From: Apoda limacodes
Lineage: Eukaryota; Arthropoda; Insecta; Lepidoptera; Limacodidae
Reading direction: 5' to 3'
Length of the DNA: 64,000 bases
NCBI GenBank assembly: GCA_946406115.1
Contig: OX291545.1
Location: 11,422,001 to 11,486,000, forward strand
The notes under the pieces are model-generated. The model saw nothing but the letters and a program-made list of their open reading frames with translations, made no database searches and had not been told where the DNA came from. Position numbers and translations under genes: made by a program. Numbering within the stretch: the stretch's first letter is position 1; the number at the start of each line of letters is the position of its first letter. This document shows positions 35,601 through 45,000 of the stretch, one piece after another.

Positions 35601-38600
35601 ATAAATTACCATCAAGACACTTGTCCCCGAAGGGCTGGTCAGAGATATAACTACGAACATAATAGTAACATCTACTTTTCACCAATAGTATTCCATCCCA
35701 AAAACAGGATAGGTGGTAAACATATCGTACCGGCATAAACTAAAGTCGACTATTGCACCACTCTATGCAAAAAAATTAAATAAATTATACTAAAAGTATG
35801 AAACACACAACTTTTATTTTAAAAAAATATAACACACTTTGTAGCATTATTTCCCACCAAAAAACAGTTAATAATGTTTGCTATATCCAATCTTCACCTA
35901 TGCTCTTTTTTCATTATTTTATCATATGCCAAAATCTGACACAACAATATACAAATTGTAACTTTATGTTGTCCCTAGCGGGAATCGAATTTTCGAATTA
36001 ACCTTTGACTCGGCTGTACAACTTACTGCCACTGTGGTCAATTAAGTTGATCTTTTTAATTCAAACGCAACATGTAAAATTAATAGTTTTCTTTTAGGAT
36101 CCTGAAGAATTCCTGAATGGGCTGGTAGCACAAATCCTCCGCGCCGAACCGTTCTTAAAGCTGTCTTCTGGTCAGGAGGCGTACTGCTACCAACTCTTTG
36201 TTGAAAAAGATGAGCACGTGACTCTTCCCACTGTACAATTGTTGCTCGAACAGTCTTTCGCAACCTCTGGTGTCAAACTCAGTGAGGTGATCGACTCATT
36301 TACGTCGTTGTCTCACTCGGGAGACGTCCACAGTTAGACTTATTGGACCGGCCATTTCGGAAATATGTAAGCGACCTTCGTGCAGCAGTGGACGTCTGCC
36401 GACTGAAACAAGTAGCATAATTTTGGAGAGTCGCCATCATGACGCGCTACATAAAATGCACACTCGGACAAATCTATCGGTCCACCTCGTGTTTTAAGAT
36501 TTAATCGCCCATAGCTAAAAATTAATGATAGGATGAGCAAAAAGTTTTTATGCAATTATGAAGTTGGCACATTTTGTCGTCTTTTTCGTAGGATATTGTT
36601 TAATTCGATTCAGATTTCAAAATACTGAAAAAACAGAGTTGCAGCAATAAAGTCGAATATCCGCCTTGATGAAGGATAAGACTAGTGCTAGATTTTTGAA
36701 AAAAACAAATGTTTTGTCTAAATAAACTGTTTATCTAGTAACTTGTGTTTCCTCCATAGGCATCTACGACAGCTTTCATGCGATTAGGCATAGAACAAAT
36801 CAGTTTCACTATGAAATTCCTCTTCTACGGCTGTTTTCAATGCTGCATTGACTGTGGGTCTGGCTGGCGACCCCAAATATGCCTCTTTATCAAACTTCAC
36901 TTAGGATAAGTTCGTTTGATCATTCAATTATCCCGTCTTCGTCTCAAGATTTAATATTTACCTTGTAGATGTTCAGACATATCAATGTTCAAAAATCAAA
37001 ACTACAGTCGCAATATTGAAATGGTGTGAACAACTCGTCCCATAAGTGTTCAACGGGGTTCATATCTGGGCTTCTTGCTGGCCAGTCCATAACTACGATA
37101 TCCACATCTCAAAGATATTCTTGGGCAATACCAACCGTATACACTCTTGCGTTATCATTCATAAAAATGAAATTTGGGCCCACATATTCAGCGTGTGGCA
37201 TCACGTGAGGGTCTAAGCACTGGCAAATGTACCTGTCACTATCTAATTATGGCAGTCGTGGACCACTAACCACCTCAAGCTTATTTTATTCCATTTGTGG
37301 ATATTACTCCCCAGATAATCCATAAGCCACCGTCAAAAGCAACCCTACCATCTAAGCAGCACTAAGCAAAACGCTCTTTCTTGGTGACAAAATGTGCCAG
37401 CTTCATAACTACATAAAACCTTTTTGCTCATTCAACATTGGTTTTTATCTATGGGCGATCAAAACTTAAAGCACAAGGTGGGCCGATAGATGTGTCCGAA
37501 AGTGTAGTTTCCTTATATTTCATTTTAAACTCAGGTACCTGCAGCATTTATAATCCAGATGCCTCGGTTTGGCAAGCAGTACAAGCTATACCAGCGAGTG
37601 TTGCCCTCGCCTTTACTGGATGTCACCGATCTTATCGAAGGCTGTAAGTGTTTCCGACAAATATTCACCCAATTACGGCGCTATTATTGTTGAAACGAAA
37701 CGCGTTTTGCGTCATTTTTTGACAGTTACGTGTGTGGATATGTTTGAGTATTTTATTTTGATTTTTTTTGTAGATAATAACAAAGATATATATAAATATT
37801 AAAATCAAATAATAATGCAAAAATAAACTTATCTTTAAAAATAACAACGTTATAATTATTTTTCTCATAGGGTTCACTTTCACTCTTGACGGCTGTCAAA
37901 AAGTAGCGCAAAATACCCGCATCCCGACATGGGTTTTTTGTACCAACATTTCGTAGTTAAATCGCTTAGACGAAACGCTTAAAGTCAACATTAGTTTTTG
38001 GTACCAAAAGCATGAAACGCAAGCCGCACAATTTCTGCTAAAAAGTGGTCAGATAGAACGCCCTAATAGTATACAGAGATAGTATGAGTGTGTGTTGTAT
38101 ATGTAGTGCCGCGTCAGTGCGCCGTGTGCGGGTCGCTTGCGCGGTGGGAGTGCGGCGCGTGCGCTGCGAGCGGGTCGCTCGAAGCGGGCGCGCTCTGCGA
38201 TAGCTGTCTGCGACTCGCTCACCACGCAAGACCCCATCACAAGGTACAAACAACACACAGGTAGAGTGTCTACTCACCAACGTAGTAGAAGTATATTTTA
38301 GGGTTCACTTAGTTTTGTATACAATATTTAAGTTTTTTTTTTTTCAGCCAGTGCCTTTAGAAGTGAGCGAAGAATTTGTGAATATATTGGAAAACTGCCC
38401 TATTCCCCGTGTGTACATGGAACTATTTGCTGTGCTGTGTATCGAGACCAGCCATTATGTGGCATTCGTAAAGGCCGGAGAGGGGCACGACGCGCCCTGG
38501 TGCTTTTTCGACTCCATGGCTGACAGAAGAGGCAAGTAGATATCTTATATATATATATATATATATATATTAAACAACTGTCGTAATTCAGGGTTTTATG

Positions 38601-40403
38601 TAATTTCAAAATAATGTACAATGAAACAAACTTTTCTAACCTTTTGACCTTGGGTGTTTGGTCGCTAGTGTCGTTGTAAGTTTACATACACACAGAAGAC
38701 AACCTTTCTACTATAATTTCTTCTTCTAAACAATAATTTCTACTTTTCCGTAACATTAATGCGTCGGTTGTCGTCCTCACATTAGGCAGAAATCGTCACT
38801 TTGCTTATGTGACTGCATAGGCACTAGAATGATTCTAAAACTTCTTTATGTTCGATTTCGGTAAAAACATAAGCTATTTACAAAACAAAGTTTTTCTATG
38901 TTAGTTACATCTAAGATGTTATAATTAATCACAGCCATTAATTACTTAGGTATACTAATTTTATTGTAGGTACATACTAGAATGGGCGCGCGACATTTAT
39001 ACCTAATCTCGCAAGAAATACAATGGTAAAATTTAAAGGTCTTATTTTATGCAACGTTTTTACTTTCTATGTAATGCTTCTGACGCTAAAAGGGCGAAAT
39101 AGGTACTTGGCCAGAGAGAAAAATATCGAATATGCTATATATGAGGAGCGATCAAAAAGTTTCCGGTAATGCTATAAAAACCACAAATACTACACAAGCA
39201 AATATTTTATTTTTTTCAACATAATCTCCTACTTTAATACATTTGAAATATCGCTTTTCAAATTGTCGTATTCCGAAGTCTGAAAATATTAACTGAACAC
39301 TACCAAAAGAAATCTTTGGATTCTCAGCAATGTAAAAAATGGTTACACGTCTATCGTTAAGTACTCCTCGACTTTTTTAACATTTTCTACGATTACAGAT
39401 GTCTATGGTCTTCCATAACGATCTTCATCTTCGCAGCTTGTTCTTCCACGTTTAAATTCAAAACACCAAAATTGAACCATGGAATATGATAGAGCATTTT
39501 CTTCTAAAGTGCTTTAAATTTCATTAAATATATCTTTGGTAGACAATTTTTTCAGTGCGAGTTTTTTTATCACGGCGCGTATTTCAGATTTTTCCATTTT
39601 TGGCTTAGAACGACGATTCACAGATTTTAAAAAAATATTGTGAAGCACAAAAAGCAATTGCAATGCAAAGAGAATGTAATATACTACGTTTGCAATGTTA
39701 CACTTAACGGTGACATCTACCAGAACAGTCAAAATGACATAAAAAAATAAATGAACGTCAAATACCAATTTCAAATATCGAATACCGGAAACTTTTTGAT
39801 CGCTCTTCGCATTATGCAGAAATGCCATCTTGCTCTCGCGTTCGTTCTTGTTTACGAATATAAAACCTGCACAGCTTGTCGCCGGATTAACTTTCATTTA
39901 TTGAGTGAGTAAACGAGTAACATATAGCGCCCAATTCTCAAGGGCTCCCCTCGGGGGGAGCTTCGGCTTGGGTTGTCGCTCTCGGGGGCGTCCCTTCGAC
40001 CGGCGTGAGCCTCGATCTCGAAGGTGAGACATCGCCAGCGCGGTACTGCTTCGCACGCAATCCTTTATACCAAATTCCATTATAAAATACGTTAAGATTA
40101 TTAGTAGTTCCAATGTTTTGTTTGTTAGTTGTAACAAATTATATCTTATTATAACATTACTATTAGATTATAACCCTGTTCTACAAATTATAATTACCAG
40201 AGCTCTTTATGTAATGTATGCGCCATGGTGTCGCAGGCGAGCGAAACGGGTACAACATTCCAGAGGTGGTGTGTGCGGAAGAAGTAGGCGCGTGGCTAGG
40301 CGCGGCGGGTGAGCGGGGCCCGCCCCCCGCGCACGCGCGGCGACTACTGGCCGACGCGTACATGTGCTTCTACCGGAGCCCCGACCTCGCCATGTACCGG
40401 TAG
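17616..40403 (+). CDS. CYLD: CYLD-type ubiquitin carboxyl-terminal hydrolase gene, eleven exons (span; first exon tentative)
   Basis: CYLD removes Lys63- and Met1-linked ubiquitin chains from signalling proteins and damps NF-kB/Imd and JNK-type signalling in the cytosol. Exons: 17616-17660 (tentative), 25121-25400, 29224-29415, 33602-33801, 34495-34674, 35125-35280, 36098-36286, 37535-37643, 38107-38243, 38348-38531, 40237-40403. They join in one frame of 612 residues. In order: a low-complexity basic N-terminal part; one CAP-Gly domain (GSLVEV....YYGVVRWIG...GVELE, then [13 protein letters not shown]); a USP domain with catalytic Cys in [13 protein letters not shown] (about residue 272); a B-box-like zinc module inside the USP; catalytic His in ETSHYVAF (about 532) and Asp in FFDSMAD (about 551); and the end [16 protein letters not shown]. 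Vertebrate CYLD has three CAP-Gly domains; here I see one. Confidence 0.93.
18916..19640 (-). pseudogene. Possible transposase remnant (piggyBac-like, weak)
   Basis: Minus-strand frames read [20 protein letters not shown] then YILNSGIP (18916-19122), and further upstream [20 protein letters not shown] (near 19600). The W..AL.FW...ALQN.YIL wording recalls the late part of piggyBac-type transposases. The frames are short and broken, with no ends found. The family call is tentative; it is at least debris of a coding mobile element. Confidence 0.3.
20823..22553 (+). mobile_element. LINE-A copy 2, internally deleted and 3'-truncated
   Basis: Starts at the same 5' point as the full copy (ATAAGAGAGGTAGGGCA). 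It follows the leader to about 21285 and then jumps, near GGGATCAGGGG/TCTGGGCCAACTAATTG, to sequence matching 9330 of the full element. This skips the ORF start and most of the endonuclease. A second jump near 21895 skips about 340 bp of the RT region. It ends near 22553, matching about 10980. It carries frameshifts and stops, so it is dead. It lies in the putative first intron of CYLD. Confidence 0.88.
22554..23099. other. AT-rich spacer with left member of an inverted repeat pair
   Basis: Around 22838-22872 the text TTGCGCTCGCGCCGCCATCT followed by GAAAAAAGGTACC is an inverted counterpart of 24452-24494. The rest shows no gene. Confidence 0.5.
23100..23360 (+). pseudogene. Fragment of a Polinton/Maverick (adintovirus-like) capsid protein gene
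   Basis: An open stretch whose translation includes [38 protein letters not shown] and [11 protein letters not shown] recognise this wording from F54H12.2-like proteins, which are encoded in Polinton/Maverick elements and related adintoviruses and belong to the capsid set. Only a middle part of about 85 residues is present. It has no start codon of its own, and likeness to the family stops near 23360. It is a relic of an endogenized or transposed element in the putative first CYLD intron. Which capsid role it had cannot be settled from this piece. Confidence 0.7.
23414..23776 (-). pseudogene. Unrecognised ORF with nuclear-localisation-like clusters, next to the capsid fragment
   Basis: A minus-strand frame of about 120 codons without an ATG start, ending in TAG at 23414. 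It has an acidic Ser/Thr start, basic clusters LKRSRR and QKKKKLSS, then [20 protein letters not shown] and [13 protein letters not shown]. It converges on the capsid fragment and could be another gene of the same Polinton-like element, or an exon of an unknown gene. I do not recognise the family. Confidence 0.4.
24250..24445 (+). repeat. GTTCCGTACC-family repeat, partial copy
   Basis: Contains TTGTTGTTATAGCGGCAACA, GACGGACGGACAGCGGAGTC and TTTGGGTACGGAACCCTAAA in order, the same as the longer copy at 51234-51660. Non-coding. Confidence 0.8.
25121..25400 (+). CDS. CYLD: CYLD exon, basic N-terminal region
   Basis: 280 nt after AAATTTGCAG, open throughout, reading [20 protein letters not shown] then a basic Ser/Lys-rich linker, and ending ATT G|GTTAGT in phase 1. 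The phase fits the 29224 exon, which supports membership of the same gene. The sequence itself is weakly conserved, so the assignment rests on phase, strand and order. Confidence 0.75.
26018..26350 (+). repeat. Interspersed repeat, copy 2 of a pair (other copy 4418-4860)
   Basis: Ordered blocks are shared with 4418-4860 in the same orientation. This copy lies in a CYLD intron. Just before it, at 25980-26012, is an AATAAAGACTTATTCTATTC tail typical of lepidopteran retroelement ends. Confidence 0.6.
27600..27775 (+). repeat. Helitron-like (Lep1-type) fragment
   Basis: Reads CTAATATTATAAACTCGAAAG, ... ACGCTTCATCCACTGGACGG and a following body. This pattern (TAATATTATAAA..CGAAAGT, then a target-directed text on heat-and-condition-like repeats) is typical of non-autonomous lepidopteran Helitrons. 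Similar pieces start near 30490 and 48418, and an end-like TACTAGCTTTTTCCCGCGGT lies at 53380. Confidence 0.5.
28205..28265 (+). repeat. GTTCCGTACC-family repeat end
   Basis: GGGAACCTCAGTGCGCATGC then CAGACTCGCACTTGGCCGGT matches the terminal segment also seen at 7800-7872. Confidence 0.6.
29224..29415 (+). CDS. CYLD: CYLD exon, first half of CAP-Gly domain
   Basis: 192 nt after GGCTACAG. A linker is followed by [20 protein letters not shown] then [10 protein letters not shown], the start of the CAP-Gly domain nearest the protease in CYLD. It ends GAT G|GTTAGT, phase 1. Confidence 0.9.
29945..30300. repeat. AACCGACTTCAAAAAAGG-type repeat
   Basis: Starts TTAACCGACTTCAAAAAAGG then GAAGGTTCTCAATTCGACTG and ends near CAACCGGCTTCAAAAAAATG. 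This opening is shared by a repeat common in insect genomes, and another short piece is at 33474. Non-coding, in a CYLD intron. Confidence 0.55.
30485..30660 (+). repeat. Helitron-like (Lep1-type) fragment
   Basis: CAAAATTATAAATGCGAAAG, GTTTCTTCACGTCGCAACGG and AGGAATAACTATAACC mark a copy related to 27600-27775. No coding potential. Confidence 0.5.
30661..33470. other. CYLD intron without recognised genes
   Basis: AT-rich. It holds short repeat fragments, such as the GGGCCGTAGCTAAGGGGG phrase at 32418 (a close relative is at 27160) and CTCCGCCCGCGC near 33238. No exon or RNA gene is supported. Confidence 0.5.
33602..33801 (+). CDS. CYLD: CYLD exon, second half of CAP-Gly domain
   Basis: 200 nt, much more GC-rich than its introns, reading [20 protein letters not shown] then [20 protein letters not shown] and [10 protein letters not shown]. 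GxELE and F.CA...ALFV mark the end of a CAP-Gly domain. It ends CAG|GTGACT in phase 0. Confidence 0.9.
33972..34143. mobile_element. MITE-like element with about 55-bp inverted repeats
   Basis: The left end AACGCTCACTCCACACTGAG then AGCTTTAAAACCTTCCTCA matches the reverse complement of the right end (AACGCTCACTCTACATTTAG, CGCTTTAAACCTTTCCTCA). About 172 bp, no coding potential, in the short CYLD intron between 33801 and 34495. Confidence 0.75.
34495..34674 (+). CDS. CYLD: CYLD exon with USP Cys box
   Basis: Reads [20 protein letters not shown] then [20 protein letters not shown]. The TGC for the catalytic Cys is at 34591-34593. An acceptor at AAAG (34493-34494) keeps phase 0 with the previous exon; a better-looking CCAG at 34507 would break the frame. 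I end the exon at GAG|GTCATT (34674), because GAC AGG in the next exon then continues the family sequence. The stronger GTAGGT downstream would put a TGA inside the exon. Confidence 0.82.
35125..35280 (+). CDS. CYLD: CYLD exon, [12 protein letters not shown]
   Basis: 156 nt, GC-rich, 52 full codons, reading [20 protein letters not shown] then [20 protein letters not shown] and [15 protein letters not shown]. Matches the USP segment that follows the Cys box in CYLD proteins. Confidence 0.93.
36098..36286 (+). CDS. CYLD: CYLD exon, [10 protein letters not shown]
   Basis: 189 nt after CTTTTAG, 63 codons: [35 protein letters not shown] and [12 protein letters not shown]. This is the DPEEFLN helix of the CYLD USP fold and the QQLLE-like segment. 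It ends GAG|GTGATC. Confidence 0.93.
36450..37515 (-). mobile_element. Tc1-like DNA transposon with long terminal inverted repeats (degenerate)
   Basis: The left end (about 36450-36600) and the right end (about 37385-37515) are reverse complements over more than 100 bp, including CCGATAGAT, GCTATGGGCGAT/ATCTATGGGCGAT and GACAAAATGTGCCA. TA steps flank both sides. The minus strand between them encodes the end of a Tc1/mariner transposase: FIFMNDNAR then, after a stop, [20 protein letters not shown]. That carries two of the acidic catalytic positions. In-frame stops make it inactive. It fills most of the CYLD intron before exon 37535. Confidence 0.85.
37535..37643 (+). CDS. CYLD: CYLD exon, [15 protein letters not shown]
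   Basis: 109 nt after AAACTCAG, reading [20 protein letters not shown] then [16 protein letters not shown], ending T|GTAAGT. The exon starts only about 20 bp after the right end of a Tc1-like transposon, so part of its 3' splice-site region may be of transposon origin. Confidence 0.92.
38107..38243 (+). CDS. CYLD: CYLD exon, B-box-like zinc module
   Basis: 137 nt, very GC-rich, reading [20 protein letters not shown] then [23 protein letters not shown]. The Cys pairs (C..C, C..C, C..C) and final His residues match the zinc module inserted in the USP fold of CYLD. Confidence 0.9.
38348..38531 (+). CDS. CYLD: CYLD exon with catalytic His and Asp; GC donor
   Basis: 184 nt after a T-run and CAG, reading [20 protein letters not shown] and [12 protein letters not shown]. 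The His codon is at 38453-38455. The exon ends G|GCAAGT: a GC rather than GT donor. With it, the joined codon is GGC and the protein continues [10 protein letters not shown] in the last exon; no nearby GT keeps the frame. Confidence 0.92.
38546..38571. repeat. (TA)n microsatellite
   Basis: About 13 TA units just inside the GC-AG intron of CYLD, some 15 bp after the donor. Confidence 0.9.
39140..39811 (-). mobile_element. mori/cecropia-type mariner, internally deleted
   Basis: GAGCGATCAAAAAGTTTCCGGTA at 39146 and its reverse complement at 39783-39805 are the inverted repeats, about 23 bp and perfect. On the minus strand between them are the start of the transposase ([20 protein letters not shown] with a helix-turn-helix pattern) and, after a gap, [20 protein letters not shown]. 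The catalytic part is missing, so the copy cannot move itself. It lies in the last CYLD intron. Confidence 0.88.
39921..40030 (-). repeat. Orphan fragment of LINE-B 3' region
   Basis: On the minus strand it reads CACGCCGGTCGAAGGGACGC, CCCCGAGAGCGACAACCCAA and ...GGGCGCTATATG, the same as 56110-56205 of LINE-B. No ORF part is attached. It lies 110 bp to the right of the mariner. Confidence 0.8.
40237..40403 (+). CDS. CYLD: CYLD last exon and stop
   Basis: After [28 protein letters not shown] and [20 protein letters not shown] then YR and TAG at 40401-40403. The C-terminus ends at the place usual for CYLD. GC-rich coding, with a possible 3' UTR in the AT-rich DNA that follows. Confidence 0.94.
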
Positions 40404-41909
40404 CGCACACGCACAAGGTACAAAATTACAATAACATTAACACACAACAACATAAAACCGTAAGTCATAAAGTTCCAAATTGCCCAGCTCAGCGATTATA
40501 AATGTCATCGTCATTAATGTTCCTTTTCAATTTGAACGCTTTTTGTTGTTCGATGACATTGGAGGCTGGGGACTTATCGTCTCCTGTAATTCGACTATTG
40601 CTATGGTTTTAAGGTCGGGAGTCCTGGACTTCTGCAATAATCTTGGTATTACCATGGACCACTCGGAAGAGTCCGGGAAGTTAAGATTTAAACATTGGAT
40701 ATTTAATAGCTGATTGATTCAAGCATCAATCAGTTATTGGCACTCATGCTTCTAGCAATTCTTATGTAGGTGACTTGTAAACGACTAAATTAAACAGACT
40801 AAAAATTGATTACATTAAATGCAACACAGAATGATATAGAGAAACGTTAGTCCATATCTTAGTGACGCTATTCCCTGCTGGGGATATGAAAATTATAAAC
40901 CAAATGTGGTGTAATTAGAGCCACTGTACAAGCTTAAATAAGATGTTCTGATTTGTTTAAACATCATTTTTACTAACAAAAATGTGTAATTTAAGTGATA
41001 TATAGGCCAGAAAACTAGTTTTTCTAATACTAACGATGTGAATGTTCACACATGTATTTGTTACATACTTGTATTTTATATCACAATGACGTTTTGAAAC
41101 TCTTCATCATTTGTATGGAATTTTATGTCTGCCGTTTTTTTTCCTAAAACTTAGTCAATACACTAGAACAAATTCTACTGATTTAACAGACTTTAATAAC
41201 AATCAAATGCAATTCACGCTTTAAAAATCTGTACAAGTGTTGGAACAATAGTTATTTCAGATTTTTTTACCATCAAATACAATAAATGAAAATCACTTAT
41301 TAAATTAACAAAAAGCCGGTGAGTGCTAAAGTCGATAAATGATAATAATACCTACTTTACTACATTTGAATAATATGTTTTCATTCATTCCAGATTTAAT
41401 GTCTACAAAGTAGATAAAGACATACATGCCATGCATTGCGCTTTACTTGCGTGGCAAGAGTTAATGTAATGACTGCAAGACTATTATAAAGACTATACAG
41501 AGGTGATACATATTTATTTGTAAAAATTGTTATGATTTTGTTATTTATGGTAAACTTTAAAATAAAACACAATAATATAAATGGTAAGCTATTTTTACTT
41601 ATTAATTACACAAAGCTGTCTCAGTTATTTTCATATAATATTACAACTTTTACGTTTTGAATGATTCTAGTTGCCCTTATTTTGTCACAGTTGTATATTT
41701 CAAAATAAGGTTATATACTAAATAATTTATTGGCCGAATTTACAGTGTAAAGTTACACAAATTAGACATATAGAAAATGTAAATTCCTAAACAGCAGGTA
41801 TATTTCCACACTTTTTTCTACTAAGCAACAGGAAGATAGTAAACCTCAAGATTTAAAAGTGATTTGGAATGCAGATACAGTTAAAAATACACATAGATAT
41901 GAAGACTCA
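40404..41909. other. Between the CYLD and POGLUT 3' ends; includes repeat 41000-41310
   Basis: CYLD and POGLUT converge here, so both 3' UTRs should lie in this stretch. On the minus strand an AATAAA (plus TTTATT near 41508) could serve POGLUT. The part at 41000-41310 is a relative of 50458-50850: both carry TATAGGCCAGAAA, TTCTAATACTAACG-like text, ACGCTTTAAAAAT and ACAATAAATGAAAATCACT. Confidence 0.5.
41000..41310 (+). repeat. Interspersed repeat, copy 1 of a pair (other copy 50458-50850)
   Basis: Shares ordered blocks with 50458-50850, among them GGCCAGAAA, AATACTAACG, ATGCAAT(T/A)CACGCTTTAA, CAAGTGTTG and CAATACAATAAATGAAAATC. Non-coding. Confidence 0.65.
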
Positions 41910-42038
41910 TCATAATTCCTCATGGTTAGTGTGAAGAGATTTTGTACTAGTTTTGCACTCACACGGAAATTGTGGCTGAGGTACGTGAGTCATACCTTCT
42001 GGAACTTTTATTTCATTTTTTAACCTTTTGCTCCATTC
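41910..42038 (-). CDS. POGLUT2/3 (KDELC): POGLUT2/3 exon 6: C-terminus with HEEL
   Basis: 129 nt reading [20 protein letters not shown] then [22 protein letters not shown] and TGA (41912-41910). VPQP...C.C is the usual tail of the family, and HEEL fits a KDEL-receptor signal. Confidence 0.94.
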   Translation of the reverse strand, partial: EWSKRLKNEIKVPEGMTHVPQPQFPCECKTSTKSLHTNHEEL

Positions 42039-45000
42039 CTGTAAGCACAAAATTGAATAGCATACTATTTCAATAACTCCTAATTTCACAATGTGTTGGT
42101 GAGCTGGGCCCAAAACTTTGTGTGCATGTCTTGCAATTAAAATTGTATACTAAAACTTTATCTGTTGGGACTAGTAGGGATCTATAAACGCAAGATATAA
42201 TGAAGCAATCAAAATAAAATCTTGAGTTAACTTGACCAATCAGGTTATAATTCAAGTTACATATTAGGTTCTCCTTCCTGCTGAGGGCCAGTGTGGGGTC
42301 ACAAATTAAGTAATAGTACTAACATACTATTTCTACAGAAATGTACCTAAAACCATGTTATTCAGTCCTATGCGCCTTAGATGACCGCTAAAATACAATG
42401 GGTGTTTTGTTGACAAACATTATACGCAATGAATGCGCTTTATGGTCCCTATACACACATTCGATCGTTCTGTTGACCAAAAATGAATGCGCTATGACGC
42501 CACTTTCAGTCCGCATTCAAGGCATTGACTGCACATGCGCGGGAGGTAGAGTAGTGGATGCGCTGTCAAATAGTGAACGGCCATTGTTTGTTTCATTTGA
42601 TGAACGGAATCACGCAAAAACTAATTCTAGACAAGACAAATATCCTTTATTGCAATGATTAACAAAATTATAATAAAGACAACAAAATCCAACTCACCCA
42701 AAAAAGAATGGCATGATAGCAAATAATATCACGTGGTAGCAAGTTATCATTAGCAAATTTCATGGCATTTTTGGCGATCTGATGAGCCTTGGAGTCATTC
42801 TCTCGCGCCCAGAGAACGCGCTCTTTTAAGTCTGAGAGATCACGAGAAACCGGCACGTAATGCACCCACGGCTGAAGTTGCTTGTAGAAATGTTCATAGT
42901 ATGGTGAATCTTGTTTTAAAATCATGCCGCCACCAGCTAACAGATACGGCATTCGGTATGCAGCAACAGTCCCGTCTATATTGATTTGGTATTTGTACTG
43001 AAAAAACATGAAACGGGTAAATTCAACGCTGTGTTGCGACGATAAGGAATAACAGACAAATAAACATAATTTCCCTTTTTTATATCAGTTAGGATTAAGA
43101 TCAGTTACATACCATCACAACTAAATTATCCTCGAAGCAGTGTTAGTCCAATTGTTGTAGCTAAAAATAATACTTGTAACATCTTTCACTGTTGAATATA
43201 CACCAATATAAAAGGACACCATCGCAACGCGAGAGGATGGGCCTTTTACAATACACAAATTGTAACATTTAGTTGCCCATACTGATAATTGAATCCTTGG
43301 CTTTGATTTCAAACTGTCTCGAGTACTGACACAGTTTGAAATCAGGCTTCAGAAAATTCTTCTTCACAGCTGTCTTACCACCGCCTTATGTACCTGTACT
43401 TGCCTTACATCCTAGAGGTAAATTATTGTACAGACCCTATGCCTTAAAGAACTAGAGTAAATCAGATATTACAGAACAGTTACACTTACATAAAAAAATT
43501 TAAAGAATGATATATGGGGCTGCTTTGGTCCATATTCCTTTTCTTTGTCACGAAAGAAGAAGAAATTAGTAAGAGACGCGTTGAATAATTCCGGATTTGC
43601 GCGTGCAATATCAATGAGACGAAGCCTCTCGGAGCGAGAGTCACGACCCCGCCAGATTGCGCGCGGCTCGCGCTTTGACCACTCATTTTCAACGCTGCCC
43701 TGTACTGACAGCATATCAAGAGTTACTCTAAAACATTTAAAGCAAATTTATTAATAGCATTGATGTAGCCTTAAAATGAAGAAAGTAAGTATTACATTAA
43801 CATTTTAATTTAAAATTACAAGAAAATATTATTTTTCTTTATATACAGTAACAAAAATCACTATTAACAAGCCCTATTACACTTAAGTTATTTTTTTTCT
43901 TCATATAAAATTAGTTAAATAAATGTTCATTCCTAAAATAAGTTTCATACTTTACTAACCTTCCCATATTTTCTAAAGTTGATTCTGTTATGTCATATGT
44001 GGGCATAACTATATCTATAGTGTCATCACTGCCACACCATGAGAATATTGGAAGGGGTTCAGAATCTTTTCGCACCAGTGGCCAATCTCCCAAATTAATC
44101 ACCAATTCCATATCAGGAATTACTACCTTTCTACTTAAAAACAGCAAAATGTTATCAGCAAACATATTAAACCCCACATGCTTCCCATAGCACTCTCTAA
44201 ATATTTGGTTATCTGCTACTACATAATGACAGAAACTTACACTCTCTGGTCTGTGATATTTTTCAACTATCTTTTTTATCTGCATCTTCATGTTGAGATT
44301 ACGAAATGGTTTAAGATCATCAGTGATTTGATTATAAGATGCTGCGCAGCCATAATTTTCTAGCCATAATTGGTAATCTTCTTCGGGGCAGTCACATTCG
44401 TCTGGCTGTATAGGACCTAGAAATGCATATATTCTGTAAAGAAGTACTTAACAAGCGCTGTAGCTTAAATCTTCACTTAATAAATGCATTTAGAAAATTA
44501 TACAGATATCTTAATAACAACGCATTTAATCCCATTTTATTTTTAAATTAGTAGGTAATGGAAAGCAAGAAATTAAAAACTGATATAGTCTTATCGCTTA
44601 TAAAAGATCTCTACCAATCAATCTTTGGGTAGATAGAAACTGAAAAATATACAGAAAAGGTAAGTGATGCATAACTAAATTAATACTTATTAATATTTAC
44701 ATGTAACATTATACAGATAATATTTTAAACTGTAGATAGTAGACAAGTAAAATATGTACATTAATTATAATGCTGTACTTATTCATATATAATACATATT
44801 AACATGTATTTGCTAAGATACATACAGTGAGTTTATTGAACAAGATTACTGAAATGAGGTTTAATTTGATTTTTAAAACAATTGATAGACTAACCTTTTT
44901 TTTGTAATATTACAAACAACCAGGGTGGACTGTTTCACATTCCCTTCAAAACACAGAGCTCTTAAAAAATGGGTCTCTTCGGCAGTCAAACATCCAAGTG

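Noticed and set aside
36042..36263. Minus-strand frame over the CYLD DPEEFLN exon
   Set aside because: It is the reverse-complement shadow of a well-supported exon.
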